64,000 nucleotides of DNA from Brachyhypopomus gauderio (GCF_052324685.1 NC_135214.1:31890971-31954970), one strand, 5' to 3'. Shown: positions 30,091-42,669, numbered from the stretch's first letter. The notes: generated by a model not told the origin, from the letters alone. Translations and numbers: made by a program.

Positions 30091-31455
30091 CTGCTACCTT
30101 CCTGTGGCGTCCACACAGAGACCGTGAAACAAATTCACCCATATATTAATATATTTTACATTTTGCCATTAAATGAATGCTTTTGTGGAGTAGCCTTCAT
30201 GCTAGCGTATTATGTCTGAAGTTGTTTGTTAAGTGGAGGAGTTGAGCAAGTTAAGGCGGTCTTGTCACTGGCTGAAGTCCAGGACTGTACCAAGTGACAA
30301 GAATTCAGCATGTCAGATCATGATCCCAGCTTATCTTGGTCACTGCCTACAGTTAACCTCTTAAAGGATTTTTTACTTGTCCTTTAAAGACATAATTTGG
30401 CTGTTTGACTTTAAACTATAGGAATGCTGTATAAAACTATAAGTAATTCCACAAGGCAGAATACAACTGCCATTGATTTGTTGTATGTATGAGCTATTCA
30501 GATCTAATTGGTGCCTTATCTAAGAGAGTTTACATGAATTATCTGCAAACTGAGTGGTTTAATTCCTCTTTCCCTCTGTAACTCCATTGCTTAAGAGAAA
30601 GAGGTCTGAGTTCATCAAATGGAACCTTTACTCACCTTGTAGATAAACATGCCAACATGCATGGCCTGTAATATACAGCGTTTGCTGATATCAGGTGTTT
30701 AAAATGGAATTTGGATCATTTGCTTTTTACTGTTCCTTGTAAACTAGCACATAGCTTGTTAAATCTGATTTCCTCCTATTCCAGAATCCAGTTTCCGTTT
30801 GGAGTGTTAAAGGGCATTGGACAGTGAACTTAAACATATATAACCAAAATCCATTAAAGCCAATAATGAAATTAATCACATTGCGAGTTACTCTATTAAA
30901 ATACTATTTGCACAATAGATATGTCTTTGTATTATTGTTGGCGCCTATTCACTCCAACCCACTAGGCGGCAGTCGAGTTAATGACATGGATGCAAGTCAA
31001 GAAATACGAAGAAAACACGCATGTCAACAAAGTTGTTGGAATAAATCTAGCTAGCTACATTAGCTACTCATTAATGAAACGTTAATGAAACATTTTCGGT
31101 GGGGTTGTCTTGTGCCATAAAACACGTTGGGCTTGTTGCTGCCTGAAAAGGCCATCAAGAGCAGGAACACGACAGCTTGTTATCGTTAATAAGCCAACCC
31201 ACCATCGCTTTATTAGCCAGATATATTTACCCAGCTAGCAACAACCACATTTTCGCGCTGCTTTCAACTTATTTAATCTGTTTTTAGAACAAAACACCGA
31301 CGGATATTTATGTTTTGTCTCATAATTACAGTTTAGACCAAGTTGCATATCAAAAGGATGAGACGGTGCACTTAAGCGGACATTTAGCGTCCTCTTTAAC
31401 TTGGTACCAGCAACCTAGCTGTTAGATTTTACATGTTTTTATCCCTCATAAAACG
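30091..31455. promoter_or_regulatory. smim1/mad2l2 divergent intergenic region
   Basis: The start codons of smim1 and mad2l2 face apart across 1365 bp. No TATA box or repeat stands out, and no other gene is seen. Whether smim1 has an additional non-coding 5' exon here cannot be told. Confidence 0.5.
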
Positions 31456-34400
31456 ATGACAACTCTTACAAGACAGGATCTCAACTTTGGTCAAGGTAAA
31501 ATGTTAGTTTATACGTTATTTGGTTTTGAATAATGTTACCACTACGTTGTCTGACGTTGTTATGCTCGTTACAGTGGTGGCTGATATCCTGTGTGAGTTT
31601 CTGGAAGTGGCCGTCCACCTCATCCTCTACGTTAGAGAGGTCTATCCATCTGGGATATTTCAGAAAAGGAAGAAATACAATGTGCCTGTCCAGGTAGGTT
31701 TTATCCAGAGGACCTGTTCTCAATTGAAGGCTGAGGAGCACATGAAGATGTGTTTGCATATTTAACAGCTTCTATATAAACAAGTAATTTGAGCCTTGTT
31801 TGTCCATTAGATGTCATGCCATCCAGAGCTGAACCAGTATATCCAGGATACACTTCACTGTGTTAAACCACTTATTGAGAAGGTAAGATTAGTAGTAACT
31901 GTCATGTTGGTGAGTGTCCATACAGCACACTGGGTCCATAAGTAGAAATGCTTCATTGTGTACTATGACTTAAAATTTATCAGTGTAATTATTCCACAAT
32001 ACAGCATCACTTAATGAATGTTACTAGTATTTTATTGTAGTAGTTTTGTATTTAAGTAGTACTCACCAGTTATGTACATCCCCAGTTTTCATTAAGCATT
32101 CATTTACATATTGTCAGTTGTGTACTCATGGCACAGTGTTATTGTAGAGGTTTAATTATGCCTGGTGTTGTGTATTCAGAATGAGGCGGAGAAAGTGGTG
32201 GTGGTAATCATGGATAAAGAACACCACCCAGTGGAGAGGTTTGTGTTTGAGATCTCCCAACCTCCTCTACTGTCCATCAGGTAAAAGTCCTTCATGCTTA
32301 TAAATCTCAGTCACGCTCAGAACAAAACTGAACAAGCTGGGCCGAACAGTTCAGACCTTAAAAGCCTTTATCTTTCTCATGTTACTTAAGCAGATTTTGT
32401 TGCCCGTGTGCCTTGTCTCTCATTTGTTGGCTTTGTTGCCATGGCAGCTCGGAGACACTGCTGTCTCATGTGGAGCAGCTTCTGAGAGCCGTGATCCTGA
32501 AGATCAGCGTTTGTGACGCTGTTCTGGACAACAACCCACCAGGTAGGAGGAGACCTACGCATGTACTGGGAATCTCAGAGTGTTGTTATTACTGATGTGT
32601 TTAATATATAAAAAAATTATATTAATGATATGTTTAATATTAATTATAATTATAATATTTATTCCTTTCCTTTACAGGCTGCACATTTACTGTGTTGGTG
32701 TACACTAGAGAATCAGCTACTAGAAACATGGAGAAAGTTCAAGTAATCAAGGTCAGGACAAACATGCTATTCTTAACTGTGATAAAAAAAACTGACAGTA
32801 TTAGTATTCCTTGCTTGCAATGATGGTATATTTAGACAAGAGGATTCCTTTTAAACAAATATTGTCTTTCCGCACTTTCCGTCTTGCATATTCATTTGAA
32901 ATTTTGTTCATTTGCAATTTATATGTGCATGTTTGTGTCATCTGTGTTCATCTATGCTTCCAAAATACTAGTGCAATATGAGTTAGATATTAAACTACCT
33001 CCTTTCTTGATGGTGCTGATTGTGTTTCATTGGTACTTGCCAAGACGTGTGATGTGAAATGGGCTCTCTGTGCAGGACTTTCCCTGGATTGTTGCAGATG
33101 AGCAGGAAGTCCTCATGCAGGAGCCCAGACTCATCCCTCTGAAAACAATGACCTCAGACATAGTGAAGGTAATGCTGATACTAGCCAAACGATAACACGT
33201 TTAAATGAGCAGCAGGTGGCAAGCATTGGAGAATACATGTGCCTTATGTGTTTGGTTATTCCTTTTTTGTAAGATTAAAGCTAAATAGTTATAAGTGAAC
33301 TACATATGAAATGAAATGAAATGTGCCATATTTTGTCAATTGTGATTTTTACACCCCAATCAAAATTTGTCCTCCGCTTTTAACCCATCTGTGCAGTCAG
33401 AACACACACACACACACACACTAGTGATTACTAGGGGGCTGTGGATCACACGTGCCCAGAGCGGTGGGCAGCCCTAGCCCGGCGCCCGGGGAGCAGTTGG
33501 GGTTAGGTGCCTTGCTCAAGGGCACCTCAGTCATGGCCTCAGGTCTGGGACTCGAACCCACGACCCTCCGGTCACAAGACCAGTTCCCTAACCGCCAGGC
33601 CATGACTGCCCCATCTGGGCCCATCAGTCTGTCTATGACAATTGCGAACAGGAAGGGACTCAGGGCTGATCCCTGATGTAGTCCTACCCCCACTTTAAAC
33701 CCGTCTGTCATTCCTACCGCACATCTCACTGCTGTCACACTGTTCTCATACATATCCTGCACTACCCTCACATACTTTTCTGCTACTCCTGACTTCCCCA
33801 TACAATACCACAGCTCCTGTCTCAGTACTCCATCATAAGTTTTCTCTAAGTAAACAAACACACAATGTAACTCCTTCTGACTATGATGTTTGCTGATGAC
33901 ATTGTGATCTGTAGTGAGAGTAGGGAGCAGGTGGAGGTGAGCTTGGAAAGATGGAGATATGCTTTGGAGAGCAGGGGAATGAAAGTGAGCAGGAGTAAAA
34001 CAGAGTTCATGTGTGTGAATGAGAGGGTAAACGGTGGACAGGTCCAGTTACAAGGAGTTGATTTGGTGAAGGTTGACGAGTTTACCTACTTAGGGTCGAG
34101 GGTACAGAGTAATGGAGGAAGTGAAAGAGAGGTAAAGAAGAGAGTGCAAGTAGGGTGGGGTGGATGGCATAAAGTGTCTGGGGTGATCTGTGATAGAAGG
34201 GTGTCTGCTAGAATGAAAGGAAAGGTCTATAGGACAGTTGTGAGACCTGCTAGGTTGTATGGACTGGAGATAGTGGCACTGACAAAGAGACAGGTGAGGG
34301 AGATGAAGGTGTCTGAGATGAAGATGTTGAGATTCTCATTTGTAGTGACAAGGAAGAATAGGATCAGAAATGAGTTTATTAGAGGATCAGCAAATGTAGC

Positions 34401-34916
34401 ATGTTTTTGGAGATAAAGTTAGAGAAGCGAGATTGAGATGGTTCGGACATGTACAGAGGAGGGAGGAGAGGTATATTGGTAGGAGGGTCTCGGGGATGGA
34501 ACTTCCAGGCAAGAGGAGGAGAGGTAGACCTAAGAAGAGGTTTATGGATGCAGTGGTAGAGGATATGAGAATGGCTGGTGTGTCAGAGGAAGACACTCAG
34601 GACAGTGCCAGATGGAAGAGGTTGATCCGCGGTGGCGACCCCTAAACGGGAATTGCCAAAAGAAGAAGAAGAACTGCATCTAGGCATTCACAAGGCTTCA
34701 ATACAGACATCTGAGAAGAATTTCAAAATGTTTAATAAATGCATTTGATGCATTTTAAGCAACTATCTGCAATATGTATTTATCATTTAGTTGGCTATGA
34801 ACAGCTCTACGAATCTGTGTATTGCTGTCACAGAAGTTGTCATCATATTGTTGTTCCAACAGATGCAGCTTTATGTGGAAGAGCGAGCACAGAAAGGCCA
34901 GCGTAAGACAGCATGA
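31456..34916 (+). CDS. mad2l2: MAD2L2 / REV7 HORMA-domain protein
   Basis: Eight exons, 215 residues: 31456-31495, 31575-31693, 31811-31882, 32180-32280, 32448-32542, 32678-32751, 33076-33168 and 34863-34916, all in phase. The protein starts [19 protein letters not shown] and is nearly collinear with human MAD2L2 (211 residues): [58 protein letters not shown]. The C-terminus is four residues longer (KGQRKTA). REV7 is the HORMA adaptor of polymerase zeta in translesion synthesis, part of shieldin in double-strand-break repair, and an inhibitor of APC/C; its safety-belt region spans exons 6-8. The last intron has been enlarged by a SINE and an RTE LINE. Confidence 0.97.
33301..33615 (-). mobile_element. 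tRNA-derived SINE, family A, copy 3
   Basis: Minus-strand copy in the last mad2l2 intron. Its head edge at 33615 directly abuts the rearranged RTE element. The internal CA array is at 33403-33421 and the tail ends 'aaatgaaatgaaatg' at the left. By eye it is over 95% identical to the copy at 18471-18795 across the head and body. Confidence 0.92.
33616..34674. mobile_element. RTE-clade LINE, 5'-inverted copy
   Basis: The right part (33883-34674, plus strand) reads the reverse transcriptase catalytic block [13 protein letters not shown], then [45 protein letters not shown] and, in another frame, [17 protein letters not shown]. It ends with an (AAG)n tail. The left part (33861 down to about 33622) carries the segment that should precede it, [16 protein letters not shown] and [21 protein letters not shown], but on the minus strand. 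Family resemblance is to RTE elements. Frameshifts and the 5' truncation make it inactive. Confidence 0.9.
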
Positions 34917-36683
34917 ATCTTCCTCCTCCTCTACCTCCTTTCCAAGGGGAAGATGAACATTTGAACTCAGATTTGACACGACCCGACAACCATGAAGTGT
35001 TTGTTTGATTCTTAAATATTAGGTAGAACTGCAAATTACTAGATCAAAGGCATTGATGCTGATTTTCAGTGCCTAGATAATGCAGTGTAAGGTGTATGTA
35101 TGTCGTTTGTTCAGTCAACTGTGGTCTGACTACATACGTTTCCAGGTCATTAGTACAGACTTTTTTTTTCCTTACCATAGAGTGGGTTTGCTGTCTAGAC
35201 CTGGAAAGAACATTGTGCTCTTCTGTAAAATTTATTTCGCTTCATGTTTTGGAAGTACCTTTGTGATCAACTTGCATTTTGAAGACTTCATTTTGCACTG
35301 ATCGTAATCATTTTCTTCATGTAGGAGAAAAAGGTGAATAAGTAAACACAAGTCCTGAATTAACAATTGTGTGCCTGTCCCATTTTTAAGCATCACTTTC
35401 CTCTCATAAATGATGTCACATAATTCTATGAGAATGGGAGACGGTAGTGATTACAGGGGAGAGTTGGCAGACCACCATCAACATGGTTTACCCATAATTT
35501 GGCCATTTAAATGGAGTTTATAGCTTCCCTGTAATTGATAGGGGGACCTGTCCTATAGGTCAAAGACGGAGGGTTTTGGCATGATATGATGGCATTTTAC
35601 ATTTGTGCTGATTATTTTAAAGCCTCATTTGCAACAGTGGAAATGATTTGTAGTGGGCAGTGATGTCAGTAACGCGTTACTTAGTAACATGTTACACTAA
35701 TCTTACCACTTTTTTCAGTAACGGGTAATATAATGCGTTACTATTTCCAGTCCAGTAGTCAGTCCAGTCCAGAACCTGTGAGAGCGCGAGCGCGTTTCTC
35801 ACATCATTCTTTGCAGTGTTCTCTATGGCATCAAAATAGTTCCTAAAGTTTTGAGAATCAAAACAACAGGGTATAGTAGTATTAACTTCACAACAATCTA
35901 CTTCCGTCTATCTACTGTGGGTTACTAAAATAGATAATCGTTAAAAATAGCTGATATGAGAAAACATAAACACACATCTCTTACCTGTGTTTGCCGGTCG
36001 GTCATTTTCCAAACAGGGTGAGATTGGCGCGCTTTCGATGTAGCCAACGTAGCTACGACACTGACTTTGTGCGGGATATTTTTGTAGGACCTGGCAACCC
36101 TGGCTAGTTTTAGCATGTGGCTAGTCCGTGCCCGCCGTTATCATGGTTCATCGGACCAACACGTTGTCTTGGGAGCCTTAAAAAACTACCTTAAACTGTA
36201 CAGACTGGGATAAAACTTCAGGAAACAATAAACAAGAATATAATGTAACGGTCTACGTATCTATTAATATCTTTTGAACAGTCCCACAATGTTTTTGAAC
36301 GGTCCAAACGTGAAGTTAAAATTCAAGCAGGCTCAAAAAGAAACAGGAGCGCGAAATGCGAATTCTTCTAACGGGATGAGAGAAAATGGACATTCAATTA
36401 TGTCATATTACCAAAACGCTGGGAAGAACCTCTTACAAACCGATGAAAACAGCGATTTATTACAGCGCGCACCGACCTCGCTTGACAGCGCGACCGGAGA
36501 AAAATGGCCGCGGCTCAATCATCATCATGCGGGGAAATCCAAGTCCCTACAAACGTATTTTTACGTTATGTATTGTGGTAACTGAAAATATGTGTCATTT
36601 GATCAATCAGTAAATAATCACTTGCACACCTGCAAAGGAAGACTGATTTATAGTGATTTATTTTTCCATGCGGCTTCACAGTA
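34917..36683. other. mad2l2 3' region and transposon-derived sequence
   Basis: At 34917-35640 is presumed 3' untranslated and intergenic sequence, with no canonical AATAAA noticed. The stretch 35655-35760 matches the well-known start of a fish hAT element ('cagtgatgtcagtaacgcgttac'), but its other end was not found. The remainder up to the tRNA gene has no recognisable gene; small open frames at 36274-36613 resemble nothing. Confidence 0.45.
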
Positions 36684-36766
36684 GTCAGGATGGCCGAGCG
36701 GTCTAAGGCGCTGCGTTCAGGTCGCAGTCTCCTCTGGAGGCGTGGGTTCGAATCCCACTTCTGACA
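36684..36766 (+). tRNA. tRNA-Leu (anticodon CAG)
   Basis: An 83-nt intronless gene. The acceptor stem is GTCAGGA with TTCTGAC (one G-T pair), the discriminator base is A, and the A box is TGGCCGAGCGG. The anticodon stem is CTGCG/CGCAG around loop TTCAGGT, so the anticodon is CAG. A long variable arm typical of a class II tRNA and the B box GGTTCGAATCC follow. An oligo-T terminator (CTTTTCC, then CTTTTC) follows within 20 bp. All parts look intact, unlike the diverged tRNA-like heads of the nearby SINEs. Confidence 0.97.
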
Positions 36767-39168
36767 AAGCTTTTCCTTTTCATTCTCTTTTGCAAATCAA
36801 CTTCACATGTTGTCTGGACAATTAGGTCTCTTAATTTTATGCCAGCGGAGTAAAAGTAGTACAAAGCAGCTTGAACATGGCACTGTCATTCAACATGGCA
36901 CTGCCTTTATAGTAAAGCTATGCATTTTAAACTGGTATTGCACAAATGTACAACAAGTCTGGTGTTCTGTCGAATTTTCCTACCTTGTCGAATTTTCCTA
37001 CCGTGTCCGAGGGCAACGCGTATTTGTAGCTGTATCTCTGTAGAGTTTGTTTACCTTTGTTTACCTACCTAAAAGGTAGGATAATCTTTAAATTAAGAGT
37101 TTTATTTTGCGCATTCATGTATTGTTATTAATATTAATAGAAGCAAATTGGATTGTTTACATATTTGTATGAACATGTTTTTAGCCTGTTTGTCATTACA
37201 AACCAGCATTAAGTTCATTAACACTATAGGTAGGAAATTTCGACAACCTAAATGTCATTATACCACAGTTAGTTCCGCCCCTACAATGTGATTGGCTGAG
37301 AGGCGATCTAGGCGTGCCATACTACTCCTAGCCGATACTACTTATTCTATTTTATTTTTATCTTATGTATTTCTTTTTATTCGATTCTATTTTTATTATA
37401 TTGCCGCTATTGGGGTAAAAACTGGGACCCTGGGTTCTAAATTTGAATGACATTGCCATATGTTAGCTACTTGGACATTTTTTTCTAAATTATTTAATCA
37501 CATTTAAAATAGTTTTATTAGATGCAGCATAATATAACTAAAAAAAAGATGCCTAAATTGTCAAATTTGATTAAGCCAGTCCAAAGATATTCACATTTAA
37601 ATCGGTCCTATTTTTTAATGCAATTGTAACCCCACCCTTGCGTCTGTCACTATAAGACAGTGTTGAGCATCACCTAAGAACCAAGGGTTGGCTTCACTTG
37701 TAGGTTCAATGAGGAGACTGCCGTGAGTTACCTGCCTAATTACTGAATTAGGCCTGTAAGGTCCACCACAAATGCCGCACATACGCAATAGACTGATAAC
37801 CTAAGAGAAATGTATTGACTTAATAAAGGCGTTCGCAACACAATAAAAAATAAATAAAAATCTAATTAAGAATGAGTACTGGACAAAAAGGTAAATAAAT
37901 AAACAAAACAGAATTACCACATCACTTGTATTATCTACTCAATGTCAAATTTACAATACACAGATATTTTTATGACAATGTTTGAATCCTATTTGGCCAA
38001 TTAAATGTATTTTTCCTTGAAACAAAAAAATTTCTGCGATCTCAGGTATATAAAAAATAAAATAAAATAGTCCCTTTAGTTAAAAAAAAAATCACCCGGG
38101 GTACTCAAATTCCTACCGCCCTTTTCCACAGTGAATGTCCAAGATGGGTATTGCAATGGAGAAGAATATGAAGATGTGGATTGACTCTTCCCTCCCAAAG
38201 ACGAATGGCAATGGCGAAGATGCAGATTGAAGAAAGCAGAAAATGGCGGAAGAACCAGGAATCCAACCAAAGGACTCTAAAAAAAAAACAGCCTAAAGCC
38301 ATACAAACAATACCATTTACATATGCACAAGTAGACGAGAAGCGACAAGAGTTGCTGCTTCACAACATCCACTTTACTTAACGTATAACTCTTAATGTCC
38401 GTTATAACACTATACATTGAACATGGATTCATTTAACATTTCAAAAATAAAATCTCTCCCTTCGCACATGGCTCTTACATTAACTTCTCGGACCGTGACA
38501 GTGCAAAGCGCTATTTCAAGGTCTCTATACACTTAGAACTTAGCCACATGAAATTTAAACATAAATAAATTGATTAACCACACTCCATCATTCCTAGAAT
38601 TTTTCTCGACTGGTTTTAATGAGAATGCTCATAACGAGAGTAATGAAACCAATTCTACTTCTCTCTTTAGCGTGTAGCACCTTGCTAACGATTTAACTTG
38701 CTAATGTAGCCTATCATTACTCACCGAGAAATCTGTAGCTCAAAAGAAAATATATCCAAAATCCTACGCTGTCCTATTTGGTCACAGATCGATCACCTTC
38801 TCTGGGTCAGCATTTGACAAATTGCAGAATTCCTAGTTGTGACGAATTCTCAGAACTAGTATATAATTATATTGAACTTTTCTCGCGTTCAGCAACTGCA
38901 TCCACCATGCGCTGACAGAAGAATAAAAAAAGAAAACTCGCAGACGTCTGTATCGTCCCTATCAATTCGCGCGCTGAATGCCCACGTGACAAACTACAAA
39001 TCTAAATTAAAGTAGACATTAATACGTACTGCTGGCATCTCTACTCAAATGATTCCTTTTTTTCTAAAAATAATGAATTTATATTTAAAGAGCCATGGTC
39101 TTTTAAACTACGTAAAACAATAAAAAATAAAGCAGAAATAACCTGGGGTTTAGCAAATCCAGGTTACA
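36767..39168. other. AT-rich intergenic stretch, possible 3' LTR at right end
   Basis: No gene is supported. If the Gypsy-type element to the right keeps its 3' LTR, that LTR begins at 39168 (minus strand, TGTAACCTGG just after a purine tract) and runs leftwards into this stretch. Its far end and a matching second LTR were not found. A 66-codon open frame at 38181-38381 has no family resemblance. Confidence 0.35.
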
Positions 39169-39205
39169 CCCTCCCCCTCTTACTGCATGAGGCCCTGCAT
39201 GCACA

Positions 39206-39658
39206 CTAAACCCTACAAGAGACTTCATGGGGGGTACTAGACACTGGACCAATGAGATCTTGCAGACTTGCAGAATATAAAAATGAACTAAGGGCAAGGA
39301 TCAACGGTTTCCCCAGTTCATCATAGGTGAACTTATGTGGAACACGTCTTTCTCTGCTAGAACTCCTGGGCCCGGGCATGTGCTGTTCTTGAATGACACT
39401 CGTGTCCTCTTCAGGCCCTCGAGGGACAAGGTCATGGTCATGCTGCTGATCAGAGGGGACTGCCTCACTTCCCTTATGACCCAGTGTACTGCTTCCACTC
39501 CTGTCCCCTTCTGGTGTGTCACACTCGGGAATGTCTACAATGACATACTCCTCGGATTGGGCAAAAGGTGACTCAACCAGTTCGGCGGATTGTTCAGGAC
39601 TTAGCTGTTCAGATGTAAACGAGCGTGGGGCGTTAAAGTTAGGGACATTTGGTTTCAA
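39206..39658 (-). pseudogene. Gypsy-type element, region after the integrase
   Basis: An open frame of 150 codons, acidic and rich in serine and proline. It ends at the presumed polypurine tract, in a different frame from the integrase above it. It contains RERRVPHKFTYDELGKP, the kind of C-terminal segment seen after the integrase in fish Gypsy elements. Confidence 0.6.
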
Positions 39659-39690
39659 TGGGGTTGGAGATTGTTTCTTGGGTACATATG

Positions 39691-40716
39691 TTATTTCCTG
39701 AATAAAGGGGTCATGAAAAGTGATTTGCGTGGGTGCCTCAAAAATACAATCAACCTCCTCTTCATCTGTAAAATCCCCTTCTGAAACATCACATTCTGCC
39801 CAGTGTTTTTTTTTAGCTTATTCCTTCTCAAACCTACCCTCTTTGCTTTATTTGGCCCTGGCCCCTGCTCTGGAGTTTCCTCAACAGGCAGAAATCCACA
39901 GGGCAAAAGCAGGTCTCTGTGGAGAGTTCGATGCGGCCCATTGCCCTTCTCAGGCTTGACAACATACACAGGGCCACCATCAATTTGTTTCAGAACAACG
40001 TAAACTGATCGCTCCCACCTGTCTGCCAACTTATGTTTCCCACGCACACTAACATTCCTCACCAGGACCCGGTCACCTTCAACTAACTCAGCAGCTCTGA
40101 CTTTGACATCAAACCGCAGTTTATTCCTTTCCTCTGCTTTCTTTGAATTTTCAGCTGCCAGAGAGTAGCTCTCGTGGAGGTTTCGACGCAAATTCTGCAC
40201 ATATTCTGAATGTGTCTTATGGGCCTCAGTAGGAGGACTAATGCCCAAGATGAGATCAACCGGAAGAGTCGGTTGCCTGCCAAACATCAACTCGTAAGGG
40301 GAGTACCCAGTTGTGTCATTCCTTGTGCAATTGTACGCATGCACAAGGGGTTTGACAAAATCCCTCCAATGTTGTTTGTCCTTTTCCTCCAAGGTTCCGA
40401 GCATGCTTAACAGGGTCCTATTAAAGTGCTCCACAGGGTTTCCTTGGGGATGATAGGGTGTAGTACGCACCTTCTCTGCTCCAATCAGCAAACACAGCTC
40501 TTTGATTGTGTGGGATTCAAAATCCCTTCCCTGGTCACTGTGAAGGTGACTAGGAAACCCATAGTGGACAAGGAAGTTTTCCCACAGGGCCTTAGCAACC
40601 ATCCTGGCCTTCTGGTCCTTAGTTGGCACTGCCACAGCAAACTTTGTGAAATGGTCAGTTATGACCAGAATGTTCCTCATATCAGGGCTGTCAGGTTCAA
40701 GGGACAGGTTTGGCAC
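39691..40716 (-). pseudogene. Gypsy-type integrase
   Basis: An open frame of 341 codons covering the integrase core and C-terminal part. The catalytic aspartates appear in 'VITDHFTKFAVAVP' and 'LHSDQGRDFES', and the glutamate position in 'HPQGNPVEHFNRTLL'. The last usually reads 'GNGQVERFN', so E is kept but neighbours differ. A GPY/F-like region follows (RWERSVYVVLKQIDGGPVYV). The zinc-binding N-terminal part lies just upstream in a separate frame at 40677-40868 (HLGPERVLSLARARFYWP). Confidence 0.85.
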
Positions 40717-41076
40717 TTCTTGTCAATAGATTCCTTCATCCTTGGCCAATAAAATCTGGCTCTAGCCAGACTTAGCACACGCTCAGGTCCTAGATGACCA
40801 ACTTCATCGTTTAGCCCATGAAGAGCCCTGTCTCTATATTGCGCCGGCAACACAAGCTGATAGACCACGTCCCCTCGATCAAGACACTTTCTATGGAGGA
40901 TGCCATCCCTAAGTTCAAGCCTTTTCCACTCTCTAAGGAGCTAGCTTGTGAGCTGGATAATTTCGCTCACTCTTTGACAAGCCTCTACTGGCATAGGCTA
41001 TCACACGGAGCTTTCCACCTTGCACTTGATAAAGAGCAGCTCCCAGACCCTCACAGCAAGCATCCGTGTGCAGCAC

Positions 41077-42150
41077 TTATGGAAGCTTGGGGTCGGCAAA
41101 GGCTAGGACCGGAGCAGATGTCAACTTGTCAATAAGTGTTCTGAAAGCAGACTCACACTCAGGTGTCCACTCTGCACTGAAGGGAGCGCGAGAATGGACA
41201 CAGCTCTTTGGCCGGTCCCTCTTGTAGACTTTACCTCTCTTCTTGGCTGGATAATATCCAACAGTGAGAGAGTTGAGGGGCTTGGCGATTTTAGAATAGC
41301 CCTTCACAAAACGCCTATAATAACCTGCAAAGCCCAAAAAACGCTTTAGTTCTTCTCTATTTACAGGACGAGGCCAGTCCTTGAGAGCAAAATTTTTTCC
41401 TGGATCAGTGTGGACCCCTTGGGCATCCACCACGTGACCAAGGTACTTTATTGATGACTTAAAGAACTGGCACTTCTCAGGTGACAATCTTAGGCCATAG
41501 TCCTTGAGGCGGTGTAGTATCTTCATGAGTCTCTCCTCATGCTCCTCAAGGGTAACTGAAAAGACCATAAGGTCATCTAAGAACACAAGAACCTCACTCA
41601 GATGCAAGTCTCCAACGCACTTTTCCATGAGGCGTTGGAAGGTGCTCAGAGCATTGGTCACACCTTGCGGCATGCGGTTGAATTCATAGAAGCCCAAAGG
41701 ACATGTAAATGCTGTTTTCGGTTTGTCCTCCTCTGCCATCTCCACCTGATAATACCCTGACCTGAGGTCCATCACTGAGAACCACTTTTCCCCACTCAAT
41801 GCCGAGAACGTCTCCTCAATATTGGGGAGAGCATACGCATCTTTTATAGTGCGGGTATTCAGCTTCCTATAATTGATACACAGCCTAATCTTCCCGTTTC
41901 TCTTCCTTACTAACACCACTGGTGAGGCGAAGGGACTCTCTGACTCACGTATGATTCCAGCATCAAGGAGCTCTCTGTGGTGCTGTTTCACAGCCTCCCT
42001 ATCACTGGGATGTATGGGCCTCGGGCGCTCCTTAAAAGGCGTTGGGTCCTGCAACCGTATACGGTGTTTCACAGCAGTTGTATGACCCAAGGAGAGCTCA
42101 TCAAAACCTCTGGGACTGAATTTAGCAGGTCTGAAATTCATCGTTTCCAT
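41077..42150 (-). pseudogene. Gypsy-type reverse transcriptase
   Basis: An open frame of 357 codons with the expected blocks in order: SPFASPVVLVRKRNGKIRLC, LNTRTIKDAYALPNIEE, MDLRSGYYQVEMAEEDKPKT, RMPQGVTNALSTFQRLM and the catalytic FLDDLMVFS at about residue 195. 'YADD/FLDD' is normal for Gypsy elements. After a block ending LAFADPKLP the RNase H starts ([15 protein letters not shown], in another frame) but breaks off after about 44 residues. Confidence 0.9.
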
Positions 42151-42267
42151 TCCTCAGGCATAGGGGAGTCATCAAGATTGAACGCAAACTGCTCACCTGG
42201 AGTCTGAGAATTAGTGGCAACACACTGCATGGAGTTTAGGGGCATTGTACTCTGAGCAGCAGATATC

Positions 42268-42669
42268 TCACCAATGACACACCTCGGAGGCAGAGTGACA
42301 TTGTGGTCTGTTTCTAAAAGTAACAGGAATCTTGCTGGAGGCCTTACAGGTGACGTTTATAAGTGCACACTCAAGAAATAGCCCACCAGGTATGGAAAAA
42401 GACCCGGGGGGTTCAAGGACAAAACACGTGCTTGGATGCTCTTTCCCAACCCTGACATCCCCAACCACACATAGCTTATGCCCTGCTGGGATGGTGACAG
42501 GATTTCTCCCATGCAACTTCACAGGATGAGGTTGATTTAGACTTTTGCACATTTTGGCAACATAATGAAGGAGCAAAGTGAACTGGTCTGACCTCCTCTG
42601 GAGGCTCGGCCTGTCATGATTCATCCCACGCTGATAGAGTTGCAGAAGAACATTTGTGCCAACCAGCAT
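42268..42669 (-). pseudogene. Gypsy-type element, region before the reverse transcriptase
   Basis: A 133-codon frame beginning MLVGTNVLLQLYQRG, resembling the protease-to-reverse-transcriptase linker of vertebrate Gypsy elements. The active-site part of the protease is missing, so the element is truncated just upstream. Confidence 0.55.
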
